A stretch of 64,000 bases of DNA, taken from NCBI RefSeq assembly GCF_026239655.1, contig NZ_JAPIVO010000004.1:186001-250000 (forward strand), given 5' to 3'. The notes beneath the pieces are model-generated. The model did not search any database and had not been told where the DNA came from. It saw only the letters and a program-made list of their open reading frames with translations. The DNA comes from Pedobacter sp. MR2016-24 (GTDB taxonomy: Bacteria; Bacteroidota; Bacteroidia; Sphingobacteriales; Sphingobacteriaceae). Shown here piece after piece: positions 44,443-53,416 of the stretch. The stretch's first letter is position 1, and the number at the start of each line of letters is the position of its first letter. A program made the position numbers and the translations under genes.

Positions 44443-46488
44443 ATGGAACAATATTCATTCTTCAACCGCGATTTAAGCTGGTTAAGTTTTAATGAAAGGG
44501 TATTACTGGAAGCGGAGAGCCCAAATGTGCCCTTGTTGGAGCGTATTAAATTTTTATCTATTTACTCTTCTAACCTGGATGAATTTTACCGGGTAAGGAT
44601 GCCTGTTTTAATGGCGATTGATAATTTTGACGAGAGCAGCGGACTGGAAAATGCTTATTTTAAAGCTACTTTCCTGATCAATCAGCAGCAGGAACGTTTC
44701 GGTCATATCTTAAAGAACGATATTTTACCGAGACTGCTGAAGGAAAATATTCACTGGCTCTACAATGAACCCATTCCTGAGCGGATTGAGGAAGAGGTTT
44801 CAGGTCTTTTTTTTAATGAAGTACTGGCTTTTATCGGTCTCTATTCTGTAGAGCAGGACAGCGGGGCGTTTTTTGCGGAAAACAATAAATTGTACCAGGC
44901 AGTAATCTTATCGAATGCTGCAGGGGTAGAAAGACTGGAACTGATCACCATTCCATCGGATGTATTACCACGATTATATGCCGTAGATAGTAAGGAAGGA
45001 AAATATATCGTATTCCTGGATGATATCATTAAACATAACCTGGCTTATCTTTTTCCTGATGAAAAGATTGCTGGTGTGTTCAATATCAAGATTACACGGA
45101 ATGCGGAACTGAATATCAAGGATGAACTGGAGGAAGATATTACAGCGGCGCTGGAAAAGGAACTGAAAAACAGGGATCTTGGATTTGCGACACGCTTCTT
45201 ATGTCAGCCTGACATCCCTCTGCGCTATTTATATCGTATGATATACACATTGAACTTATCTAAAGCTTCGGTGGTGCAGGGCGGTTTTTACCATAACCTG
45301 AAAGACCTGGGAGGTTTTCCGCTGAATGATGCGGAACTGAGTTATCCGAAATGGCCCGCTCATACCTGTCTGCATATTCCGAAAGGGGAAACGCTGTTCA
45401 GTGAGATCGCGAAGAGGGATATCATGGTACATGTACCTTACCAGAAGTATGATGCAGTGCTGCGGTTTTTTAACGAAGCGGCAAATGACAGTTTTGTGGA
45501 GGAAATCTACGTGACTTTATACAGGGTGGCCGACCATTCGAAGATTGTAAATGCGCTGATGACGGCAGCGAGAAACGGGAAAAGGGTGACGGTGATGGTA
45601 GAGCTGAAGGCCAGATTTGATGAGGCAAATAATATCAAATGGGCTTCGCAGATGAAAATGGCAGGGGTGAAGATTATCTATAGTAAAAATGACCTGAAGG
45701 TACATGCGAAGGTAGCCCTGGTGAAACGGACGGTGAGAGATCAGACTTCCTACCTGGGTTTGCTGGCTACGGGTAACCTGAATGAATCTACGGCAAAATT
45801 TTATACAGACCACGTATTACTGACAGCTCATCAGCCGATGTTGCTGGAACTACAGCAGCTTTTCGGCTTTTTAAGTAAGAAAAAGAAAAAGCCACTGCTG
45901 GAAGACGCTATCAATTTTGAGCATCTGCTGGTAGCGCAGTTTAATCTGCAGCAGAAATTCCTTTGGCTGATTGACAGGGAAATTGAACATGCGAAAGCGG
46001 GCAAAACTGCCTGCATCAGGATCAAATTGAACAACCTTGAAGAGAAAGTGCTGATTTCAAAATTATATGATGCCTCGGTTGCAGGGGTTAAGGTAGAACT
46101 GCTGGTGCGCAGCGTATGCTGCCTGGTTCCTGGTGTGAAAGGTCAGAGTGAAAATATAACGGTAAGAAGGATTGTAGACAGGTACCTGGAGCACGGAAGG
46201 ATTTTTGTTTTTCACAATGACGGGGATCAAGAAGTCTTTATGGGGTCGGCCGACTGGATGAACCGCAATATTTATGGAAGAATTGAGGTCTGTTTTCCTG
46301 TTTATGCAAGTGATCTGAAAAACAGGCTGATGGAGATACTTGATCTGCAGTTTAATGACACTGCACAGGCAGTAGAGCTAAATGAAGCACTGCAGAATAA
46401 TTTTATTAAAGGGGATGCAGGTTTGCGCTCTCAATGGGAGATTTATCAATATACATCAAATGAAAAGATTGAATATAAAAGTATATAG
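44443..46488 (+). CDS. ppk1: Polyphosphate kinase 1
   Basis: This 681-residue protein is a full-length PPK1. It has the N-terminal FFNRDLSWLSFNERVL signature, the catalytic His421 in KVHAKVALVKR, His591 in VFHNDGDQ, and SADWMNRNI near residue 602. It polymerises the gamma phosphate of ATP into inorganic polyphosphate and can run in reverse, in the cytoplasm or at the membrane. It lies 8 bases after the HD-Pycsar-like gene and overlaps the next gene by 29 bases, so it is in the middle of a tight operon. Identification is firm. Confidence 0.97.
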   Translation: MEQYSFFNRDLSWLSFNERVLLEAESPNVPLLERIKFLSIYSSNLDEFYRVRMPVLMAIDNFDESSGLENAYFKATFLINQQQERFGHILKNDILPRLLKENIHWLYNEPIPERIEEEVSGLFFNEVLAFIGLYSVEQDSGAFFAENNKLYQAVILSNAAGVERLELITIPSDVLPRLYAVDSKEGKYIVFLDDIIKHNLAYLFPDEKIAGVFNIKITRNAELNIKDELEEDITAALEKELKNRDLGFATRFLCQPDIPLRYLYRMIYTLNLSKASVVQGGFYHNLKDLGGFPLNDAELSYPKWPAHTCLHIPKGETLFSEIAKRDIMVHVPYQKYDAVLRFFNEAANDSFVEEIYVTLYRVADHSKIVNALMTAARNGKRVTVMVELKARFDEANNIKWASQMKMAGVKIIYSKNDLKVHAKVALVKRTVRDQTSYLGLLATGNLNESTAKFYTDHVLLTAHQPMLLELQQLFGFLSKKKKKPLLEDAINFEHLLVAQFNLQQKFLWLIDREIEHAKAGKTACIRIKLNNLEEKVLISKLYDASVAGVKVELLVRSVCCLVPGVKGQSENITVRRIVDRYLEHGRIFVFHNDGDQEVFMGSADWMNRNIYGRIEVCFPVYASDLKNRLMEILDLQFNDTAQAVELNEALQNNFIKGDAGLRSQWEIYQYTSNEKIEYKSI

Positions 46489-47323
46489 TGCCGTGTTGGT
46501 ATTAGGTGTTCTGCTGGCCTGCAAGGCTTCTGTAAAAGATTTTACGAGTCCGAAAGGTTATGACCTGAACCATCCGGAAAAATTTAATATGCCGGAAAGT
46601 CTGCTGGAAATCTCCGGCATTGCTTTTCACCGGGATAAAGGGGATACGATCTATTCTATTCAGGATGAAGATGGCCGGTTGTTCAGGCAGGGATGGCACA
46701 ATAAAAAACAGCAGCATACTGTTTTCGGTAAAAAGGGGGATTACGAGGATGTCGCGATTTTGAATGAAACGGTTTTTGTGCTGGAAAGTAAGGGAACCTT
46801 GTATGCATTTCCTTTTGCTGATGCAGTAAAGGAGAAACCGGATAAGGTGAAAGAATTCAAGAAGATTCTTCCCTCTGGTGAATATGAGAGTATGTATGCG
46901 AATAATCAGACCAACCAGCTTTACCTGCTGTGTAAAAATTGTAAAGGTGATAAAAAGTCGGGCGTCATGTCTGGTTCTATTTTTACCTATAATGCGGCAG
47001 ACCAGCAGTTGATTCCTTCAGGAGAGTTCTCTATGGACCTGTCGGCACTGATTGAGGCGGGTGATATTTTGAAAACAGGATTGAAAGCATCGGCATTAAC
47101 AAGGGATCCGCATTCCGGAGAGTGGTATATCTTGTCTTCTGTGAACAAGGTGCTGATTGTTGCCAGTCCCGATTGGAAAGTGAAAAGTGTACATCGCTTA
47201 AATTCTTCTATCTTTAATCAGCCGGAAGGCATTGCTTTCGATGAAAACATGAACCTTTATATTTCCAATGAAGGGGATGAACTGACGTCGGGCAATATTT
47301 TGAAATTCAATTACAAGAAATAA
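46460..47323 (+). CDS. SdiA-regulated-like (YjiK-type) lipoprotein
   Basis: The start at 46460 gives 287 residues beginning MKRLNIKVYSAVLVLGVLLAC, a lipoprotein signal with lipidated Cys near residue 21; the longer frame to 46382 would bury it. The mature protein is beta-rich with repeated strands (ISGIAFHRDKGDTIYSIQDE, KKGDYEDVAILN, VFVLESKGTLYAF, NQPEGIAFDENMNLYISNEG), as in the SdiA-regulated/YjiK beta-propeller-like family. It may bind phosphorylated ligands, but no function is established. The gene overlaps ppk1 by 29 bases. Confidence 0.7.
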   Translation: MKRLNIKVYSAVLVLGVLLACKASVKDFTSPKGYDLNHPEKFNMPESLLEISGIAFHRDKGDTIYSIQDEDGRLFRQGWHNKKQQHTVFGKKGDYEDVAILNETVFVLESKGTLYAFPFADAVKEKPDKVKEFKKILPSGEYESMYANNQTNQLYLLCKNCKGDKKSGVMSGSIFTYNAADQQLIPSGEFSMDLSALIEAGDILKTGLKASALTRDPHSGEWYILSSVNKVLIVASPDWKVKSVHRLNSSIFNQPEGIAFDENMNLYISNEGDELTSGNILKFNYKK

Positions 47324-47329
47324 GAACTT

Positions 47330-49690
47330 ATGCAGGCTATACCGTTGGATTTGAGTAAAGGTGTTTTCGGCAATGATCATTGCGTGATTAATGCGGATAT
47401 TCGCTTTTCTTTAAAACCTTTTATCAGTTTTATCACTGAGCGTATAGCGACGGAGAAAACGGCAAAGGTTAATTTTTATAAATATTTACTGAGTCAGTTT
47501 GAAGCTTTTCCTGAACTGGATCAGCCTATAGCCCCGGAAGATACTGTAAAGTATCATCATCTTTTTGAGCTGATTTATACGGCATTATCTCCTTTGCTGA
47601 ATGATGAGCATGAGCAGGTATGGGCGATCAGCAAGCCAATAACGCCAAGTTTTTATTATGGTACTGATGCTTTCTACAACATATTGCTGGATAAAGACAA
47701 CAAACTGAAGGGTGGCTTAACACTGCCCTCAAAAACGGAAATGGAGAAAAGTATGCTCACCAATTTCTACGATCTGATCCTGGATAAGTTTTATCATATT
47801 TCTTTGGGTAGCTCGAAATATATGGTGAAGTCTGTGCTAGATGAAGATACCCACCTTTTAAAGTATTACCGCTTAAATGTTGATGTCCGTTTTATTGAGG
47901 TGAAGTGTAAAACGGAACTGCCGGAAATTTCTAAAGAAACCGCAAAAGAATACCTGAAGGGGGATGAAGATAATCTGGAGGTACTGCAAAGGATACTGCC
48001 GGCTGAATTATTTACCATTGAAGGTTTGTCTATTATGACCATGACTGATGTCACCGCGGAATATGCGCTGGAGTCTGTTAAAAATGCAATCATAGACCAT
48101 AACAAATGTGAAGAGGGCTGGAGCAGTGACCGGATTTCTGTAGCCTTAAAGTCGCTGGTGGGCACGGACGGGATTGATTTCGGCCTCTTGCCTTATATCA
48201 AGCTGAATTCAAAAACGATGATTTATAGTCATACGGGATTCGAGAGTATCATTATTCAGCAGGCAAAAGAAAATGGTTTGCCGGAGAAGGACTACACGGC
48301 ATTGGTAGATTCATTTGTTGAGCACCCAAGACGGTTGATTTTTCCGGAGATTACGGAAGCACAGGCGGAGGAATATCCGATGCTGCGCCTGATTATGGAT
48401 AAAGGGGTGAAGTCTTATGCGTTATACCCTTTATATTATAATGCGAAGCTGGTAGGTTGCCTGGAATTATATGCCAAAGATATAACAGCATTTAACGGCA
48501 CTTCCATGTCAAGAATTGAGGGTGCATTTTCATTGCTGGCACAGCTGTTCCAGAATATTATTACGGATTTCAATTATGAGATCATGGGTATTGTGACGGA
48601 TAAATTTACGGCACTGCAGCCTTCGGTTGCATGGCGTTTTTACCAGGCGGCATACAATTACTCCAAATCCGGAGCCCTTGATAAAGGCCTTTTAATTGAA
48701 CCTGTTCAGTTTAAGGACGTGTATCCGTTTTATGCGGCGATTGATATCCGCAATTCGAGTATAGAGCGTAACCTGATGATCCGTAAGGATCTTTACGCGC
48801 ATTTCGATATTCTGGAGACGATGCTGAGAAATCTGAAGTCGAAGTTCCCTGACGCATTAAAGGGAGGTTTCCCGCAGGAACACAGCGGATGGAAAGAGAA
48901 AGGTTTTGCGGATTTGACTGACAGGGAGATTATGCGCACGGATGATTACCTGCAGCGGCAGCTTCCGCCTTATTTAAAATTGCTGAGGGATGTGCATACT
49001 GAAATCAGGGATATTGTTGATGAATACTTTGAGCTTACTGCCCCGGGTGGAAAAATTTATGCCAACAGGGAGAACTATGAGCTAAGCATGCAGATGATCA
49101 ATCACGCAGCAAACCGCCATCTGGATGAGTTTAATGCGACAATCCAGGAAATTTTCCCTTGTTATTTTGAAAAATTCAGAACGGATGGAGTTGAGTTTGA
49201 TATTTACCTGGGCCAGTCTATTGCACCGGAGCTTAAGTTTACTGATGAAATTGTACATGATTTCCGTTTGAGGCAATTGCGGGTAATTGCTGAAATTGGC
49301 AGGACAACGGGTAACCTTACGGCGCATCTGCCTTTACCACTGGAAACAACGCAGCTGATTTTTGTGTATGAAAAACTGATAGATATCAGCTTCAGGACTG
49401 ATGAGCAGCGGTTTGATGTGGAGGGAAGTTACAACATCAGGTACCAGATGGTGAAAAAAAGAATTGATAAAGCGCATGTAAAGGATAGTACAGAGCGACT
49501 AACGCAGCCGGGAAAAATAGCGATTGTTTATTTTAACAGCTCGGAAGCGCAGGAATACTTAGGGTACATTAAAATATTACAGTCGGAAGGCCTGCTGACC
49601 GAGGTTGTAGAGTATATAGAAATTGAAGAACTGCAAGGGGTGGAAGGTCTAAAAGCTCTGCGTGTAGAAGTAGCGAAGACTTATGAATAA
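47330..49690 (+). CDS. GAF-domain protein of the ppk1 operon
   Basis: This 786-residue soluble protein has no signal peptide. A GAF-like domain lies at about residues 270-410 (MIYSHTGFESIII, then YALYPLYYNAKLVGCLELYA). The N-terminal part contains an YHHLFELIYTALSPL helix. The C-terminal part is helical (RNSSIERNLMIRKDLYAHFD near 470; DDYLQRQLPPYLKLLRDVH near 535). I see no kinase, cyclase or DNA-binding motif. It may sense a small molecule for the polyphosphate system. It overlaps the next gene by 8 bases, which supports one transcript. Confidence 0.65.
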   Translation: MQAIPLDLSKGVFGNDHCVINADIRFSLKPFISFITERIATEKTAKVNFYKYLLSQFEAFPELDQPIAPEDTVKYHHLFELIYTALSPLLNDEHEQVWAISKPITPSFYYGTDAFYNILLDKDNKLKGGLTLPSKTEMEKSMLTNFYDLILDKFYHISLGSSKYMVKSVLDEDTHLLKYYRLNVDVRFIEVKCKTELPEISKETAKEYLKGDEDNLEVLQRILPAELFTIEGLSIMTMTDVTAEYALESVKNAIIDHNKCEEGWSSDRISVALKSLVGTDGIDFGLLPYIKLNSKTMIYSHTGFESIIIQQAKENGLPEKDYTALVDSFVEHPRRLIFPEITEAQAEEYPMLRLIMDKGVKSYALYPLYYNAKLVGCLELYAKDITAFNGTSMSRIEGAFSLLAQLFQNIITDFNYEIMGIVTDKFTALQPSVAWRFYQAAYNYSKSGALDKGLLIEPVQFKDVYPFYAAIDIRNSSIERNLMIRKDLYAHFDILETMLRNLKSKFPDALKGGFPQEHSGWKEKGFADLTDREIMRTDDYLQRQLPPYLKLLRDVHTEIRDIVDEYFELTAPGGKIYANRENYELSMQMINHAANRHLDEFNATIQEIFPCYFEKFRTDGVEFDIYLGQSIAPELKFTDEIVHDFRLRQLRVIAEIGRTTGNLTAHLPLPLETTQLIFVYEKLIDISFRTDEQRFDVEGSYNIRYQMVKKRIDKAHVKDSTERLTQPGKIAIVYFNSSEAQEYLGYIKILQSEGLLTEVVEYIEIEELQGVEGLKALRVEVAKTYE

Positions 49691-52283
49691 ATTAACAGGC
49701 ATCATATTTATTGGTGTATTATCAGCTTCTACTGCTGTAAATGCGCAGCAAAACAGAACAAAGGATTCTATTACGATAGCCATATCTCCGGTATATGATT
49801 CTGTAAGCAATGCACACCGCTTTTTTCTGGGAGAAAGCTACCGCAAGTTATGGGCAGCACCGGTAAGGATGAGGATTCTTGACCTGCAGAAGGAACATGG
49901 TGGAATGACAGTACTGCAGCTGGGCGGTGGTATGCAGACACGTTCACTGCGCCTGAAAAGTGCTGACGGCAGGGAATGGGCATTGCGGACGGTGCAGAAA
50001 TATCCGGAGCGGGGACTGTCTGAAAAGCTGAGAAAAACGGTGGTAAAGGATATTGTACAGGATCAGATTGCGACGAGTCACCCTTATTCTGCACTGGTGA
50101 TACCGCCATTGGCAGATGCACTGGATATTCCGCATGCAGAACCTGAGATTGTATATGTGGGAGACGACCCGGGATTGGGTGAATACCGGAAGGACTTTGC
50201 GAATAACGTATACCTGATCGAAAACAGGTCGCCCGAAGAATTTGATAAAACGGATAACACCTTAAAAGCGCAGCGCAAGGTGGAAGAAGATAATGATACG
50301 CATATAGACCAGAAAATGGTGCTGAGGGCCAGGTTGCTGGATTTTATTGTGGGCGACTGGGACAGGCATGAGGATAACTGGCGATGGGCGAAGGAAGAGG
50401 ACAAGAAAAAGGACGAGAAGGTATATATTCCGGTGCCGCGTGACAGGGACAAGGTTTTCTATAAGACTTCCGGAGTGTTCCCATGGGTATTATCTCACCA
50501 GTGGCTGAAAGCCAATCTGCAGCCTTATGCGCCTGAAATCAGGGCCGTAGATCAGTGGAATTTCAACCAGCGCTATTTTGACAGGTATTTTTTAAATGCA
50601 CTGAGTGAAAAAGACTGGCGGGAGGAAATTAAGTATGTGCAGGATAAGTTGACGCCTGAGTTACTGGCCGGTTCGCTAAAACGCATGCCTGCCAATATTA
50701 ATGCCATTGGTGGTGAGGAATTATTGAAGATCTTAATTGCACGCAGGGCGAGTCTGGAGAAAAGTGCGCTGGATTACTACCGTTTTCTGGCGGTTACACT
50801 GGATATCCCGGCTTCTGATAAAAAGGAATACTTTGAGATTGAACACAAGAAAAATGGTAATATTGAGCTCACGATACATAATATTAAAAAAAACGGTGAG
50901 ACGGGCAGAAAGCTTTACCACCGTACTTTTGATGCGAAACTGACTAAGGAAATACGTTTGTATGGATTAGCTGGGGATGATGTTTTTGAGGTAAAGGGCG
51001 TTTCCCGTTCCCCGATCAGGGTAAGACTGATTGGTGGTGAGGGTAAGGACAAATTTGCGGTAGATCCGGATTTAAAGGCCAAAGGAAAAACTTTCATTTA
51101 TGACCGGCTGGACGAAGGAAATGAGGTTCCTGATGCGGGACTGGCGAAGCTGAAGCTGGCAAATGATACGATGGTCAACAACTTCAACAAGAAGAGTTTT
51201 GTCTTCGACCAGTTTGGTCCGCTGTTCCATGTGAACTATAATCTTGACCAGGGCATACAGGCCGGGGCAGGGCTGATCCTGCAGAAGCAGGGTTTTAGAA
51301 AGGATCCCTATGCATCCAAGCAGGAGTTGTGGCTGGATTATTCGACAGGAAGGAAATCGTTTATTGTTACTTATGCGGGCGACTTTAAACAGGTGATAGG
51401 CAGGAACAACCTGAAGGTGAATGCGACCTTGCTGGGGCCGAATAACCTGAGTAATTTTTTCGGTCTGGGAAATGAAACCGCATTTATTCAGGATGAAGAC
51501 GATGATGAGAACGAGGAGGCTGATGACAGGGGAATGTCTTATTACCGGAACCGATATGATTACCTGAAGACCGATTTTCAATTGTACAGGAACCTGGGGA
51601 AATGGACATTAGGGGGCGGTATTGCTACTGAATATTACACCAGTAGCCGCGGGGGCAATGATGAACGTTTCCTGAAAGATTTTAACCTTACAAATCCCGG
51701 GGAGGAGGTTTTCAATGACCGTGTATATGCAGGGCTGATCGCGAATGTAAAATATGATTCAAGAGATAATATTGCTATCCCTAAAAAAGGACTTTACTGG
51801 AATACAAGCTTTCTGGCCAGTCAGCAACTCAACAGGGGCCATGAAGCTTATGGTAAGGTAGAGACGGAGTTCCGGTCATACCTGAATCCGGGCCATGGTG
51901 GTTTTGTGATTGCGAACAGAATAGGTGGTGGTACAACTGTCGGTGATCCTGTCTTCTTTCAGCAGATGCAGTTGGGCGGAGTGCATAGCCTGCGTGGTTT
52001 TCATACCAACCGGTTCACAGGAAAGACCATGCTATATTATAATCTTGACCTGAGGATGAAGCTGTTCGACTTTACTTCATATATCGTTCCGGGATCCCTG
52101 GGTTTACTAGGTTTCAGTGATGTGGGAAGGGTTTGGCAACCAGGACAATCATCCGACCAATGGCACCACGGTTATGGCGGCGGTATTTATCTGATTCCGG
52201 CCGACCTGATTCTGATCCAGGCGGCTGTAGGATTTTCAAGGGAGAGTACAATGCCATATATCTCTATAGGTTTTAATTTTTAA
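49683..52283 (+). CDS. Outer membrane beta-barrel with N-terminal atypical-kinase-like domain
   Basis: This 866-residue protein has a signal peptide (to about residue 21). Residues about 75-265 resemble the atypical kinase fold shared by HipA, FAM20 and PI kinases: a glycine-rich LQLGGGMQTRSLRL, WALRTVQK with a candidate ATP-side Lys, then GDWDRHEDNW (Asp227, Asn232) as a catalytic loop and VPRDRDKVF (253-259) as a metal-binding loop. A beta-rich middle part follows. From about residue 500 there is a D15/BamA-type barrel ending in the aromatic FNF. No metallophosphoesterase motif (GNHE) is present, unlike other such barrels. The kinase reading is my inference. It overlaps the GAF gene by 8 bases. 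Confidence 0.75.
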   Translation: MNKLTGIIFIGVLSASTAVNAQQNRTKDSITIAISPVYDSVSNAHRFFLGESYRKLWAAPVRMRILDLQKEHGGMTVLQLGGGMQTRSLRLKSADGREWALRTVQKYPERGLSEKLRKTVVKDIVQDQIATSHPYSALVIPPLADALDIPHAEPEIVYVGDDPGLGEYRKDFANNVYLIENRSPEEFDKTDNTLKAQRKVEEDNDTHIDQKMVLRARLLDFIVGDWDRHEDNWRWAKEEDKKKDEKVYIPVPRDRDKVFYKTSGVFPWVLSHQWLKANLQPYAPEIRAVDQWNFNQRYFDRYFLNALSEKDWREEIKYVQDKLTPELLAGSLKRMPANINAIGGEELLKILIARRASLEKSALDYYRFLAVTLDIPASDKKEYFEIEHKKNGNIELTIHNIKKNGETGRKLYHRTFDAKLTKEIRLYGLAGDDVFEVKGVSRSPIRVRLIGGEGKDKFAVDPDLKAKGKTFIYDRLDEGNEVPDAGLAKLKLANDTMVNNFNKKSFVFDQFGPLFHVNYNLDQGIQAGAGLILQKQGFRKDPYASKQELWLDYSTGRKSFIVTYAGDFKQVIGRNNLKVNATLLGPNNLSNFFGLGNETAFIQDEDDDENEEADDRGMSYYRNRYDYLKTDFQLYRNLGKWTLGGGIATEYYTSSRGGNDERFLKDFNLTNPGEEVFNDRVYAGLIANVKYDSRDNIAIPKKGLYWNTSFLASQQLNRGHEAYGKVETEFRSYLNPGHGGFVIANRIGGGTTVGDPVFFQQMQLGGVHSLRGFHTNRFTGKTMLYYNLDLRMKLFDFTSYIVPGSLGLLGFSDVGRVWQPGQSSDQWHHGYGGGIYLIPADLILIQAAVGFSRESTMPYISIGFNF

Positions 52284-52288
52284 TTGAC

Positions 52289-52352
52289 GAGGCCAGTGTA
52301 TGACTGCCACCAATATCGGCTAACTTATTGGGGACAATCATACACTGGCTTC
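52289..52352. terminator. Bidirectional terminator between convergent genes
   Basis: GAGGCCAGTGTATGACTG at 52289-52306 pairs with CAATCATACACTGGCTTC at 52335-52352, with one mismatch and a G-U pair. It lies just beyond the stop of the barrel gene and before the stop of the minus-strand lipoprotein gene at 52365. Confidence 0.75.
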
Positions 52353-52364
52353 TTCAGCTCAGGG

Positions 52365-53159
52365 CTATTTGTACACTACTTTAGCATTTGAAACGTTCAC
52401 AGTACCTTTTTTGTAGCTGAGGGTTTGAGGATATCCTGATTTGTTGTATACATAGGTATAACTTTGATCAGTGCTGCCATTTTCAGCAATCTTACGGTTG
52501 GTGATATTATTCACTGCAGAGGTGAGAAGCTGATCTCCTGTTCCGAGCGCAAACAGATCTGCATGTGCCACATGCTTAAATATAGCCTCCTTTTCATCGA
52601 AATTATAGGTTGCGGTTTCCTGAGTGGCTGTGCTGCGCTCGCTGAGCAGGTTTCCTGATGCAGTATAAGTTCTGACCCGCTCATTGAGCAGTTTTTTAGC
52701 CTTACTGTAGTCGCTCAGCCTGCTGAGCTGCCCCGCAGTATTGTATTCGAGCAGGCAGTATCCATCCGGACTGATACTGGCGCCGCTCACGCTATAGTGA
52801 TTAATTCTCACTACCTGGCCTGTTGCATTCAGTACATATTCCGATTCGTGGTTGAGCACATTCTCCTTCAGGCTTTGGAAGGTGAGGGGCTGGTTGTTGC
52901 TGTCATACGTCAATACCGCAGCGCTTCCATCGCCGTATTCAATTTTAGTTAAATAATTGCCATTGCTGTAACTAAACAGCTGACCGGTATTTCCACTGCC
53001 TATCTTTACAGGCAAAAATTCAGCTCCCTGTTCTTCTTTTTCAGGTTCAGTAACAACAGGGGCCAGGTCATTTTCACTTTTTTCTTTTGTACAGCTCAGG
53101 CTTGTGCTGACTGCAAGTATGACTATAATCAGCATACGTTTTTTTAGTATTTTCATCAT
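52365..53159 (-). CDS. Lipoprotein with YD/RHS-like repeats
   Basis: This 264-residue protein has a lipoprotein signal (LIIVILAVSTSLSC; lipidated Cys near residue 23) and an acidic linker. The rest is beta-rich with short repeats that resemble YD/RHS units: YLTKIEYGDGSAAVLTYDS, then CLLEYNTAGQLSRLSDYS, then YTYVYNKSGYPQTLSYKKG. It is probably surface or periplasmic. No catalytic motif is seen. It is a single gene between two terminators or divergent genes. The start may be the second Met at 53156. Confidence 0.7.
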   Translation of the reverse strand: MMKILKKRMLIIVILAVSTSLSCTKEKSENDLAPVVTEPEKEEQGAEFLPVKIGSGNTGQLFSYSNGNYLTKIEYGDGSAAVLTYDSNNQPLTFQSLKENVLNHESEYVLNATGQVVRINHYSVSGASISPDGYCLLEYNTAGQLSRLSDYSKAKKLLNERVRTYTASGNLLSERSTATQETATYNFDEKEAIFKHVAHADLFALGTGDQLLTSAVNNITNRKIAENGSTDQSYTYVYNKSGYPQTLSYKKGTVNVSNAKVVYK

Positions 53160-53416
53160 TGTAATTAATTTAGATTTAATATTTGTGTTAAATTAATTAA
53201 AATAGGATTTATGGTGTTTAAAAAGTTTAATATATTTCATCTTGAAATATTTATTCTATGTTTTGCCGTGTTTAGCGAATATTAAATACTTTTAGCAAAT
53301 CCTGATGTTCATCACATTTTAAAAATAATTGAAAACAATGTGTGTTTATTCGGGTTATAACTCATATTTTAATAGAAAATTTCAAATCATTCTTAATTCC
53401 CGCCTGTTTATAATTT

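Noticed and set aside
49683..52283. Reading the N-terminal part as a metallophosphoesterase
   Set aside because: No DxH, GDxxD or GNHE motif is visible in the first 300 residues.
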